Positions 56,203-64,000 of a stretch of 64,000 nt of DNA are shown piece after piece. Numbering within the stretch: the stretch's first letter is position 1; every line of letters starts with the position of its first letter. A program made the translations under genes and the position numbers. The stretch is from NCBI GenBank assembly GCA_002290645.2, contig NMOS02000005.1, positions 1 through 64,000 of the forward strand, written 5' to 3'. The notes below the pieces were generated by a model. The model had not been told where the DNA came from. It made no database searches and saw only the letters and a program-made list of their open reading frames with translations. The DNA is from Candidatus Aquirickettsiella gammari. GTDB lineage: Bacteria; Pseudomonadota; Gammaproteobacteria; Diplorickettsiales; Diplorickettsiaceae.

Positions 56203-58527
56203 TCATCCCTCGAGTACGGTTGGCATTGGCTCTGCATAAGCACATTCTTTACGCGGGCAAACCTTTTCAGTCCCTCGACGTTTGGTTGTTTTGATCGTCA
56301 TCACTGGCCAAGCACAACGCGGACATGCTTGCTCAATAGGTTCGTTCCACACCGCATAGGTACAGCTAGGATAAGTAGAACAAGAATAAAAAATCTTACC
56401 ATAGCGTGATTTACGCTTAAGCAGTGTTCCCTTTCGACATTCAGGACACTCAATTTTGGTATCTGCTGGTTTTTCCAAAGGCTCTATATGTTTACATTTG
56501 GGATAGTGGCTACAACCAATAAATTTGCCATAGCGGCCTATTTTAATATGTAATGCATGCCCACAATCTGGACATAAACGCCCTTGTACGACCTCAGGCT
56601 CACTCACTGTGGTCACTTCGCCTTCCATATTTCGCGTGTAATCACACTCAGGATAAGCAGAACAACCAATAAATCGACCTCGCTTACCTAAGCGAATCGA
56701 CAGCGACTTACCACACTTAGGACAACTTTCATCTAAAGCTTCCTGGGTTACATCCTTGCGTTGAACGGTATCTTCGGTTGTCTCTACTAGTGTTTTAAAG
56801 GGAGTCCAGAAATCTTGTAATAACGGAATCCATTCCTTCTCGCCTCGCGAAATCTGATCGAGAGAATCTTCTAATCGCGCCGTAAAATCATAATCAACAT
56901 ATTGCATAAAATAGCGCGTTAAAAATTTATTAACCACTCTACCTACATCAGTTGGTCTAAATCTCTTTTGATCGAGCGTAACATATTCCCGCTGTTGTAA
57001 AGTTGAAATAATAGGCACATACGTTGAAGGTCGGCCAATATCTCTTTCTTCTAAGCCTTTGACTAAACTTGCTTCACTGTAACGCGGTGGTGGCTCGGTA
57101 AAATGTTGATCCGCACTGATATCGATAAGCTTAACTTCATCACCTACCTTTAGGGGTGGCAATAGGCTATTTTCTTCTTCTGATTTTGCGCCATCTTGCT
57201 CTGATTTAGCTTTACTCTCATCGTAACTTTCTAAGTAAACTGCCATGAAACCCGCATGTACGATAGTCGATCCATTGGCTCGAAAACAATGATCTGTGGC
57301 GGCTTTCGCGCTTAAATCAACGGCAACCGTATCGATAGTCGCATGAATCATCTGGGAAGCCACGGCGCGTTTCCAAATAAGCTCATATAACTTAAGTTGA
57401 TCAGGCGTTAAATGACTTTTAAGTTGCTCCGGCAAAAACTCAACATGGGTTGGTCGTATTGCTTCGTGGGCTTCTTGTGCATTACGGCTTTTAGTACGAA
57501 AATGGCGTGGAGTTTCCGGTAAATCTTTTTTACCATAGCGCTGAACAATCAATTCACGAATGGCGTCCAAGGCCTCATTGGCCAAATGAACCGAATCGGT
57601 TCGCATGTAGGTAATCAAGCCGACTAAACCTTCCCCCACATCAATACCTTCATAAAGCTGTTGTGCTAAACGCATAGTTCGCTGCGCCGTAAATCCTAAT
57701 TTACAGCCCGCTTCTTGTTGCAATGTAGAGGTGGTAAATGGTGCAGCGGGATTGCGCTTACGTTGTTTCTTCTCAACCTTAGTAACCTGTAAATAAGCTT
57801 GCGCCAACTGTTGTAAATCTTGCTTGATTGCGCTTGCTTGCTCTTCTGTGCTGATACTAAATTGACTAAGCTTTTCGTGTTGGTATTGGATTAAACGAGC
57901 TGAGAAAAGTTTTTCATCCGCTTTGGTATTAGCTGTAATTGTCCAATATTCTTGAGATTTAAAAGCTTCTATTTCTTCTTCGCGCTCAACAATTAATCGT
58001 AAAGCAGGACTTTGCACACGCCCTGCCGATAAACCCCGCCGCACTTTTTTCCATAGTAAGGGGGATAAGGTAAAACCTACTAAATAATCTAAGGCGCGCC
58101 GTGCTTGCTGCGCATTCACCAAATCCATGGCAATATTACGTGGATTAGCCACAGCGGCATTAACGGCTGATTTAGTAATCTCGTGAAACACGACGCGATA
58201 GGTAGGTTTACCTTTTAATAATTTCTTATGCTTTAGAATTTCATAAACATGCCAAGCGATGGCTTCTCCCTCACGATCAGGATCGGTCGCTAGATATAAT
58301 GCATCGGCTTGCTTAAAAGCCTTCACGATCATATCCACATGTTTGATGTTTTTTTCAATCAGGGCATATTGCATAGCAAAACCCTGCTCAGGGTTCACCG
58401 CTCCCTCCTTAGGAATCAAATCGCGAACATGGCCATAGGAGGCCAACACTTCAAAGTCTTTGCCCAAATATTTCTTGATTGTTTTTGCCTTAGCAGGCGA
58501 TTCTACAATCAATAGGTTTTTTGCCAT
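56203..58527 (-). CDS. topA: DNA topoisomerase I
   Basis: A 774-residue type IA topoisomerase that relaxes negative supercoils. The Toprim domain opens KNLLIVESPAKAKTIKKYLG and has the acidic ATDPDREGEAIAWH near residues 108-121. The catalytic Tyr307 is in GLITYMRTDSVHLA. The C-terminus carries four Cys4 zinc-ribbon units (CPKCGKSL, CPDCGHAL, CPECRKGT, CPRCAWPV, from about residue 600 on). E. coli TopA has 865 residues, so the C-terminal tail is shorter. ATG at 58527, three bases after the dprA stop: a dprA-topA operon, as in other gammaproteobacteria. Confidence 0.98.
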   Translation of the reverse strand: MAKNLLIVESPAKAKTIKKYLGKDFEVLASYGHVRDLIPKEGAVNPEQGFAMQYALIEKNIKHVDMIVKAFKQADALYLATDPDREGEAIAWHVYEILKHKKLLKGKPTYRVVFHEITKSAVNAAVANPRNIAMDLVNAQQARRALDYLVGFTLSPLLWKKVRRGLSAGRVQSPALRLIVEREEEIEAFKSQEYWTITANTKADEKLFSARLIQYQHEKLSQFSISTEEQASAIKQDLQQLAQAYLQVTKVEKKQRKRNPAAPFTTSTLQQEAGCKLGFTAQRTMRLAQQLYEGIDVGEGLVGLITYMRTDSVHLANEALDAIRELIVQRYGKKDLPETPRHFRTKSRNAQEAHEAIRPTHVEFLPEQLKSHLTPDQLKLYELIWKRAVASQMIHATIDTVAVDLSAKAATDHCFRANGSTIVHAGFMAVYLESYDESKAKSEQDGAKSEEENSLLPPLKVGDEVKLIDISADQHFTEPPPRYSEASLVKGLEERDIGRPSTYVPIISTLQQREYVTLDQKRFRPTDVGRVVNKFLTRYFMQYVDYDFTARLEDSLDQISRGEKEWIPLLQDFWTPFKTLVETTEDTVQRKDVTQEALDESCPKCGKSLSIRLGKRGRFIGCSAYPECDYTRNMEGEVTTVSEPEVVQGRLCPDCGHALHIKIGRYGKFIGCSHYPKCKHIEPLEKPADTKIECPECRKGTLLKRKSRYGKIFYSCSTYPSCTYAVWNEPIEQACPRCAWPVMTIKTTKRRGTEKVCPRKECAYAEPMPTVLEG

Positions 58528-58530
58528 CTT

Positions 58531-59757
58531 TTATTTCCTCACGTAGCCCCCAGGGACCACGCTAATATAACCTTGTAATTCAAGTGTCAATAAACGAGCC
58601 AGTAATTTATCAACACGTAAGCCGGTTCTTGCTATCAAGGTATCTACACTTGTCGTTTCAAATCCAAGGCACTCTACAAGCTTTATATCCTGAGAATCAA
58701 GTGTAGCTATATCCAATCGTTGAGCAGGGTTAAGTTCATCTGTTTTATTCAACAACCGGCCTTGACCCTTATTATGCCCTATAAACTCATGTCCTTGCTT
58801 CACTGTGGAAGCAAGCTTCTTAGTGGATTTATCAAAAAGCGCCTTATTTCCCACCATCCGCTTGCTTATCGGATTCGACAAAAAAGAGAGCCCCTGTACC
58901 ACATCCTCACAGTTCTCAATCAGTGTAGCTCCTTCTTTTAATAAAGCATGGCAACCTTGGCTTAAGCTATTGCGAATAGAACCTGGTAGCGCAAAAACCT
59001 CGCGCCCTTGTTCTAGCGCATAAGCTGCCGTAATTAATGAACCGCTCTTTAGGCTTGCTTCTATAACGATAACACCCAAACTTAAACCGCTAATAATCCG
59101 ATTACGCCTGGGAAAATGCGCCGCCTTGGGTAATGAGCATGGAAAAAATTCTGACAGCAAAACACCGCCTTTTTTCAGTATAGTTTGTGCTAAAGATTGG
59201 TGGCAATTAGGATAAATATTATCCAATCCACTACCCAACACCGCAATAGTTGTACCATTAGCCGCTAAAGCACCTTGGTGTGCAGCGCCATCAATTCCTC
59301 GTGCCAAACCGCTCGTAATCGCAAATCCTCGTTCACTTAGTTCGTTAGCAAATTGGTAAGCAATCTCTAAACCGGTAGGGCTAGGATAGCGAGCTCCGAC
59401 AATAGCCAGTTGCCGTTGCTGTAATACCGACAGCTCTCCTGTCACAAATAAAATAAGTGGAGGATAAGGAATTTCACGTAACAACATGGGGTAACGTGTA
59501 TCACCCCAAGGTAAAATATATCGTTGTGGTTTTTCTAGCCAACGTAAACACAGCTCTACGCTTTTCCAATCTGGATGATGTAAATAATTAATTAAGGATG
59601 CGCTAGCACCGGCATTAAGTAAGGCTTCACGGGATGCTAGTAAAATTTCCTTAGGCGTTGAGAAGGTTTTTAATAAAGTCAAAACCGTCGTTAAACCACA
59701 GCGAGGAATCGTATACAGTGCTAACCAATATCGTAACTCATCCAATGTTGTATCCAT
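58531..59757 (-). CDS. dprA: DNA processing protein DprA (Smf)
   Basis: A 408-residue DprA that protects incoming single-stranded DNA and loads RecA during transformation. An N-terminal SAM-like helical part (about residues 1-80), the Rossmann-type domain with AIVGARYPSPTGLEIA near 117-132, SGLARGIDGAAHQGAL near 148-163, PRRNRIISGLS and SGSLITAAYALEQGREVFALPG. After a variable linker the C-terminal winged-helix domain ends GYISVVPGGYVRK. ATG at 59757. First gene of dprA-topA. Its intactness together with comEC supports a working uptake system. Confidence 0.95.
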   Translation of the reverse strand: MDTTLDELRYWLALYTIPRCGLTTVLTLLKTFSTPKEILLASREALLNAGASASLINYLHHPDWKSVELCLRWLEKPQRYILPWGDTRYPMLLREIPYPPLILFVTGELSVLQQRQLAIVGARYPSPTGLEIAYQFANELSERGFAITSGLARGIDGAAHQGALAANGTTIAVLGSGLDNIYPNCHQSLAQTILKKGGVLLSEFFPCSLPKAAHFPRRNRIISGLSLGVIVIEASLKSGSLITAAYALEQGREVFALPGSIRNSLSQGCHALLKEGATLIENCEDVVQGLSFLSNPISKRMVGNKALFDKSTKKLASTVKQGHEFIGHNKGQGRLLNKTDELNPAQRLDIATLDSQDIKLVECLGFETTSVDTLIARTGLRVDKLLARLLTLELQGYISVVPGGYVRK

Positions 59758-59929
59758 TTGACTTGAATTTGCGAACTTACCAATTCAAGTGTCTCACCTC
59801 TGGATGAGGTTCTTCAAGAGAAAATCTTGTATTTTTGCTAAATGCTAAAGCAAAAATTGACCATCTTAGCCAGACAAACTCATAATTTTGTCTTATTTTG
59901 TCTTATTTCCAAGCATTTTTACTCTTACA

Positions 59930-60475
59930 TTAATGAAGGTTTATATTTTTTTTATAACGATCCATACTAGTCTGAATTTCCATCCTTGCTTGTTCAGGAC
60001 CCACCCAACCAGTAACTTTCACCCATTTCCCTGCTTCCAGGTCTTTATAATGTTCAAAAAAATGTTGGATACTCTGGGTAAGTTGCTCTGGCAAATCTTT
60101 CCAGGTTTTAACTTGATGGTACAATGATGATAATTTATCAATAGGGACAGCTAAAATTTTTGCATCAATACCTGATTCATCCTCCATTTGTAACATGCCA
60201 ATAGGTCGACAACAAATGACGCATCCTATTAACAATGGAAAAGGCGCCACTACCAATACATCGACAGGATCTCCATCTTCGGACAAAGTAGCCGGAACAT
60301 AACCGTAATTACAAGGATAATACATCGCCGTCCCTAAGAAACGGTCAACGCGTAGTGCCCCTGTCTCTTTATCAACTTCATACTTAATCGGGTCACTATG
60401 ACTAGGAATTTCTATCACTACATTTATTTCATTTGGAACCTTTTTGCCCGGACCTAGTTTCACAAACGCATTCAT
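59930..60475 (-). CDS. ppa: Inorganic pyrophosphatase (family I)
   Basis: A 181-residue family I pyrophosphatase hydrolysing PPi to phosphate, pulling biosynthetic reactions forward. [25 protein letters not shown] near residues 22-46 and the signature [15 protein letters not shown] near 65-79, with the metal-binding aspartates, are conserved, as is the [12 protein letters not shown] segment. KTWKDLP and the [14 protein letters not shown] tail follow. AGGAAA lies about 10 bases before the ATG at 60475. Divergent from the HIT protein gene. Confidence 0.97.
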   Translation of the reverse strand: MNAFVKLGPGKKVPNEINVVIEIPSHSDPIKYEVDKETGALRVDRFLGTAMYYPCNYGYVPATLSEDGDPVDVLVVAPFPLLIGCVICCRPIGMLQMEDESGIDAKILAVPIDKLSSLYHQVKTWKDLPEQLTQSIQHFFEHYKDLEAGKWVKVTGWVGPEQARMEIQTSMDRYKKNINLH

Positions 60476-60562
60476 AATTTTTATTTCCTAAAAATTTACT
60501 TTTAACGCATAATCATAAACAAACTATTCGACTTAGGCTAGCTCGGCTATATAAGGCATATT

Positions 60563-60904
60563 ATGGACTGTATCTTTTGTAAAATTATTAGCGATGAAAT
60601 ACCTGCCCAAATTGTTTACCAAGATGAAAAAATCATTGCTTTTAATGACAAGCATCCTCGCGCGCCCATTCATCAATTAATCGTGCCTAAAAAACATATT
60701 GCCACACTTAATGACCTAGTAGAAAGTGAAACTCTGTTAATGGGAAATATGTTGCAAATTGCACGCCACTTGGCCGCTAAGGCTAATATTGCCAAATCCG
60801 GCTATCGAGCTGTTTTTAATTGTAATAAAGACGGTGGTCAAGAAGTATTTCATCTACATTTACATCTTTTAGGTGGTCGCACCTTAAATTGGCCTCCAGG
60901 TTAA
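60563..60904 (+). CDS. hinT: HIT-family nucleotide hydrolase (HinT)
   Basis: A 113-residue histidine-triad protein. CIFCKIISDEIPAQIVYQDE at the N-terminus and the triad motif HLHLHLLGG near residues 98-106, with the nucleophilic central histidine, define the family. It hydrolyses purine nucleoside phosphoramidates and adenylated lysine. The two cysteines at residues 3 and 6 are a common zinc-binding variant. ATG at 60563, short spacer to the divergent ppa. Confidence 0.95.
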   Translation: MDCIFCKIISDEIPAQIVYQDEKIIAFNDKHPRAPIHQLIVPKKHIATLNDLVESETLLMGNMLQIARHLAAKANIAKSGYRAVFNCNKDGGQEVFHLHLHLLGGRTLNWPPG

Positions 60905-61084
60905 ACATCACAGCGACTACAAAAAGAACCTTTGATGGGAAAGTAATCTTTTCTACTACACTTAAACACAATAACTTAGCTTATCTCGGCCTATCTATCG
61001 TCTTAAAACGCTTGCCAAGCAACAGTAAGCCTAGGTATATTTCCTTTTAAGAATATAACCATTTATAGCAATTAGGGCATTATC

Positions 61085-61663
61085 ATGGATCTAGTTACTC
61101 TAGTTTTAGCTTGCAGTCTTTACGCTGACCACTCTATTCCTTATGCCATGATACAAACAGGGACACAAAATAATCCACTGGTAGTCACCGTGGAAGGAAC
61201 CCGTAAAACTTTTAAATCCATGCCTTTAGCCATTAGGTATACACAACGTCAAATAGCTGAAGGAAAAAAAGTAGATATTGGCTTAATGCAAATTTCTAGC
61301 CAATGGCTTCCAGTAATCGCGGCGCACGCATCCGACTTATTTAGACCTTGTAAAAATTTGGTTGTGGCCACGCAAATTTTAGAAAAACTACATTTACAAT
61401 GTCAAACTATCGCTGCAAACGACCCTAACACGGATATCCACGCGTGTGTGCTTTCGCTGTATAAAACTAGAGACCCACAAAGCGGCTTAGCTTATGCTAA
61501 TCAAGTGATGCAATATGCAAAGAGACATCCATTTTCTGTACTTGCTGAAAAAGCACGTGATCCTGGAATGTTGGCTGCAACTGAAAAAACAGAGACTAAG
61601 CCTACTTCTCCTACGCAAACTCTGACTGAAAACACTAATTCAGCCTATCCCTCATCACATTGA
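61085..61663 (+). CDS. VirB1-like lytic transglycosylase-fold protein, apparently lacking the catalytic glutamate
   Basis: A 192-residue protein. Its first 140 residues resemble the VirB1/TrbN-type lysozyme fold: IPYAMIQTGTQNNPLVVTVEG near residues 17-37, KKVDIGLMQISSQWLP near 60-75, LFRPCKNLVVATQILEKL near 87-104, and YKTRDPQSGLAYANQVM later. In VirB1 proteins the catalytic Glu sits about five residues before the PYAI-type motif; here that place is ADHSIPYAM with no glutamate. No signal peptide is seen. The tail (about 150-192) is Thr/Pro/Glu-rich and disordered. It precedes holC by 13 bases. It may be a structural, non-catalytic relative in a secretion or conjugation context, though no such genes are adjacent. 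Confidence 0.75.
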   Translation: MDLVTLVLACSLYADHSIPYAMIQTGTQNNPLVVTVEGTRKTFKSMPLAIRYTQRQIAEGKKVDIGLMQISSQWLPVIAAHASDLFRPCKNLVVATQILEKLHLQCQTIAANDPNTDIHACVLSLYKTRDPQSGLAYANQVMQYAKRHPFSVLAEKARDPGMLAATEKTETKPTSPTQTLTENTNSAYPSSH

Positions 61664-61676
61664 GGTATAACATCCT

Positions 61677-62117
61677 ATGCCAAATCCAAATGTTGATTTT
61701 TATGTACTCAATTCGCTCGCGAAGGAAAGCGCTTACCGTTTTCTCTGTCGTCTGGTCGATAAAGCGTATCCACTACAGAAACAAATCTATATTCACACTA
61801 GCTCTCACGAGGAAGCTCAACGCATTGATGAATTATTATGGACCTTTCGCGATACCAGTTTTATTCCTCACCAGCAAGTAACAGGTGAACACCCAGTTGA
61901 TCCGATGCTTACTGTTACGATTGCTGTCGATAAACCTAAACAACTTATTGCAGATATTTTATTTAATCTTAGTCGTGAAGTTCCACCCTACTTTTCTGAA
62001 TTTACACGCATTATTGAAATTGTGTCAGAAGAAGAAAAAAATCAATCCCGTAATAAATATAAATTTTATAAAGCACAAAATTGCCAATTAACCCTGCATA
62101 ATATAAATGAATCATGA
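61677..62117 (+). CDS. holC: DNA polymerase III chi subunit
   Basis: A 146-residue HolC, which links the clamp loader to [30 protein letters not shown] near residues 5-31, in brief VDFYVL...[10 protein letters not shown], then [14 protein letters not shown] near 53-66 and VTIAVDKP are family features. ATG at 61677. The frame ends in an ATGA overlap with valS. holC-valS is the classical order; in E. coli pepA precedes them, but here it is elsewhere and a VirB1-like gene takes its place. Confidence 0.93.
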   Translation: MPNPNVDFYVLNSLAKESAYRFLCRLVDKAYPLQKQIYIHTSSHEEAQRIDELLWTFRDTSFIPHQQVTGEHPVDPMLTVTIAVDKPKQLIADILFNLSREVPPYFSEFTRIIEIVSEEEKNQSRNKYKFYKAQNCQLTLHNINES

Positions 62118-64000
62118 TAAATAAAAACTACGACTCTAAAACGATAGAAGCACATTGGCGAAAAAAGTGGGAAATGAACGCTTACTTTCAGCCCAGCGGT
62201 CAAGGTGAACCCTACTGCATAGTACTTCCGCCGCCGAATGTGACGGGAAGTTTGCATATGGGTCATGGCTTTCAAGTCAGTTTAATGGATGCCTTAATTC
62301 GTTATCAGCGTATGTGTGGAAAAAATGTGTTGTGGCAAGGAGGTACCGATCATGCTGGTATCGCCACACAAATGGTGGTCGAACGTCAATTGCTTGCTCA
62401 AGGAAAGTCACGACATACCTTAGGACGTGATCAATTTCTAGAGGCTGTTTGGGCATGGAAAAATAAGTCCGGCGGCATGATAACGGAACAATTACGCTAT
62501 ATGGGTGCCTCTATTGACTGGTCGCGAGAGCGATTCACACGTGATGCTGACTTTTCAGCAGCGGTTGAAAAGGTATTCATCGATCTATATCGTCAAGGTT
62601 TAATTTACCGTGGTAAACGCTTAGTTAATTGGGATCCACAATTATTAACGGCTGTCTCTGATCTAGAAGTTATCCATCAAGAAGAACCCGGATATTTATG
62701 GACCATTCGTTACCCACTACTTAACAGCAATGATTTTATATTAGTTGCAACTACTCGCCCAGAAACCCTACTAGGCGATGTCGCTGTAGCCGTACACCCT
62801 GATGACCTTCGTTTTCAACGCTACATTGGAAAGCAACTCAAGCTTCCATTAACCGACCGTGTTATCCCTATCATTGCTGATCAGTGTGTCGAAGCAACAT
62901 TTGCAAGTGGTTGCGTTAAGATAACCCCTGCACATGATTTTAATGATTACGCTACAGCGCAACGACACCATTTAGATAGCATTAATATTTTCACCCCCGA
63001 TGCACATCTTAATGAACAAACGCCAAAAAAATATCGTGGGCTGGAACGCTTTGCCGCACGAGAAAAGATTGTACATGATCTAGAGCAATTAGGATTACTC
63101 GAAAAAGTAGAAGCTTATACCTTAAAAACCCCACGCGGTGATCGTTCAGGGGCCGTTATAGAGCCTTATCTCACTGATCAATGGTTTATGTCGATGAAAC
63201 CCTTAGCCAAACCCGCGATAGAGGCTATTCATAATGGGCAGCTCGAGTTTATCCCAGAAACCTGGCGTAAAGTTTGTTTACTATGGCTAGAAAATATTGA
63301 GGATTGGTGTATTAGCCGTCAACTCTGGTGGGGACATCGAATCCCTGCTTGGTACGATGAACAAGGGCAAATTTATGTAGGTCGCAATGAAGAAAAAATT
63401 CGTCAACAATATTCCCTCGACGCACACGTGAAACTCAAACAAGATGAGGATGTATTAGATACCTGGTTTTCATCGGCATTATGGCCCTTTGTCACTTTAG
63501 GTTGGCCAACATCGGCTAAAGAATTAGAAATTTTCTATCCGACCAATGTTTTAGTCACAGGATTTGATATTATCTTTTTCTGGGTCGCTCGCATGCTGAT
63601 GTTAGCACTGCATTTTACTGGCGAAGTCCCTTTTAAACAGGTTTATGTAACCGGTTTAATTCGTGACAACGAAGGCCAAAAAATGTCGAAAACAAAGGGG
63701 AATGTCTTAGACCCGCTTGACGTTATATTCGGGATTAGTCTAAATGATTTAGTACTCAAACGTACCCAAGGTTTGTTACAACCACAGCTCGCTAAAAAAA
63801 TTGAACGTTCTACGCAACAACAATTTCCAGAAGGGATCCCTGCGCTTGGGACTGATGCGTTACGATTTACTTATTGCGCCCTAGCTTCACCGACACGCGA
63901 CATCCATTTTGATTTAAACCGTACTATAGGTTATCGTAATTTCTGTAATAAACTTTGGAACGCCGCCCGTTTTGTATTAATGCATACGGCAAATCAAGTA
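62114..64000 (+). CDS. valS: Valyl-tRNA synthetase, 3' end beyond the window
   Basis: The first 629 codons of a class I aminoacyl-tRNA synthetase; the family is about 900-950 residues, so roughly a third is missing. The HIGH motif appears as [15 protein letters not shown] near residues 39-53 and the KMSKS motif as [13 protein letters not shown]. The editing domain (about 215-340) with [17 protein letters not shown] and [10 protein letters not shown] is intact. The ATG at 62114 overlaps the holC stop (ATGA), so translation is coupled. No internal stop is seen to the window edge. Confidence 0.97.
   Translation, partial: MINKNYDSKTIEAHWRKKWEMNAYFQPSGQGEPYCIVLPPPNVTGSLHMGHGFQVSLMDALIRYQRMCGKNVLWQGGTDHAGIATQMVVERQLLAQGKSRHTLGRDQFLEAVWAWKNKSGGMITEQLRYMGASIDWSRERFTRDADFSAAVEKVFIDLYRQGLIYRGKRLVNWDPQLLTAVSDLEVIHQEEPGYLWTIRYPLLNSNDFILVATTRPETLLGDVAVAVHPDDLRFQRYIGKQLKLPLTDRVIPIIADQCVEATFASGCVKITPAHDFNDYATAQRHHLDSINIFTPDAHLNEQTPKKYRGLERFAAREKIVHDLEQLGLLEKVEAYTLKTPRGDRSGAVIEPYLTDQWFMSMKPLAKPAIEAIHNGQLEFIPETWRKVCLLWLENIEDWCISRQLWWGHRIPAWYDEQGQIYVGRNEEKIRQQYSLDAHVKLKQDEDVLDTWFSSALWPFVTLGWPTSAKELEIFYPTNVLVTGFDIIFFWVARMLMLALHFTGEVPFKQVYVTGLIRDNEGQKMSKTKGNVLDPLDVIFGISLNDLVLKRTQGLLQPQLAKKIERSTQQQFPEGIPALGTDALRFTYCALASPTRDIHFDLNRTIGYRNFCNKLWNAARFVLMHTANQV

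Noticed and set aside
59757-59929. Short direct repeat (TTTTGTCTTATTT) upstream of dprA / after ppa
   Set aside because: Only two partial copies in an AT-rich spacer; most likely chance.

Overview
The window is a stretch of ordinary, densely coded gammaproteobacterial chromosome with low GC (AT-rich spacers, A/T-ending codons). The gene content and the small accessory proteins fit a host-associated member of the Legionellales, Coxiella/Rickettsiella/Diplorickettsia-like. This placement is an inference from protein flavour and gene order; no rRNA gene is present to settle it. I saw no tRNA, rRNA, CRISPR array, prophage or complete insertion sequence.

Layout. 0-5.2 kb: start of a truncated minus-strand ORF, an AT-rich spacer and a 1619-residue NAD-glutamate dehydrogenase. 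5.3-10.1 kb: ubiG, a HAD phosphatase (gph or mupP), an unrecognised protein with a bipartite NLS-like segment, a YciA thioesterase, minD-minE without minC, and recO. 10.3-15.5 kb: glycine-zipper lipoprotein, AmpG-type permease, groES-groEL behind a near-consensus sigma-32 promoter, htpX. 15.5-21.1 kb (minus): fadE-fadI-fadJ beta-oxidation operon. 21.2-24.7 kb (minus): minor pilin genes pilV-pilW-pilX, then pepA, divergent from lptF-lptG (24.8-27.0 kb). 27-31.5 kb: nadE, bamD, a DUF2892 protein, rluD-pgeF. 31.5-33.6 kb (minus): small protein, corB-like CBS protein and a half-length YpjD/CcsA protein, divergent from ffh. 35.3-38.1 kb: rpsP, rimM-trmD-rplS, ogt. 38.1-38.6 kb: a non-coding interval with a strong candidate CsrA-binding sRNA. 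38.6-48.7 kb: comEC, a small protein, a Pit phosphate transporter, dapE, an L,D-transpeptidase-like protein, a two-AT-hook protein, gltA, rluC, adk. 49-56.2 kb: a DnaQ-like exonuclease, rlmD, dacB, relA, xseA. 56.2-64 kb: topA-dprA, ppa, a HIT protein, a VirB1-like protein, holC-valS (valS runs off the end).

How the genes work together. Several blocks match classical proteobacterial synteny (lptFG/pepA, ffh/ypjD/corB, rpsP-rimM-trmD-rplS, rlmD-relA, dprA-topA, holC-valS). Fatty-acid oxidation, citrate synthase and NAD-glutamate dehydrogenase indicate a metabolism running on fatty acids and amino acids. AmpG, the ubiG-linked phosphatase, DacB and the L,D-transpeptidase point to active murein turnover. 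ComEC, DprA, RecO and minor pilins are parts of a natural transformation apparatus. RelA and the candidate CsrA-sponge RNA would together provide starvation-responsive control of the kind known for the biphasic life cycle of Legionella.

The observations most worth following are the Csr/Rsm-type sRNA near 38.5 kb, the NLS-bearing unknown protein at 6.8-7.5 kb, the two-AT-hook protein at 44.9 kb, the VirB1-like protein lacking its catalytic glutamate, and the half-length YpjD. I found no clearly novel multi-gene system.
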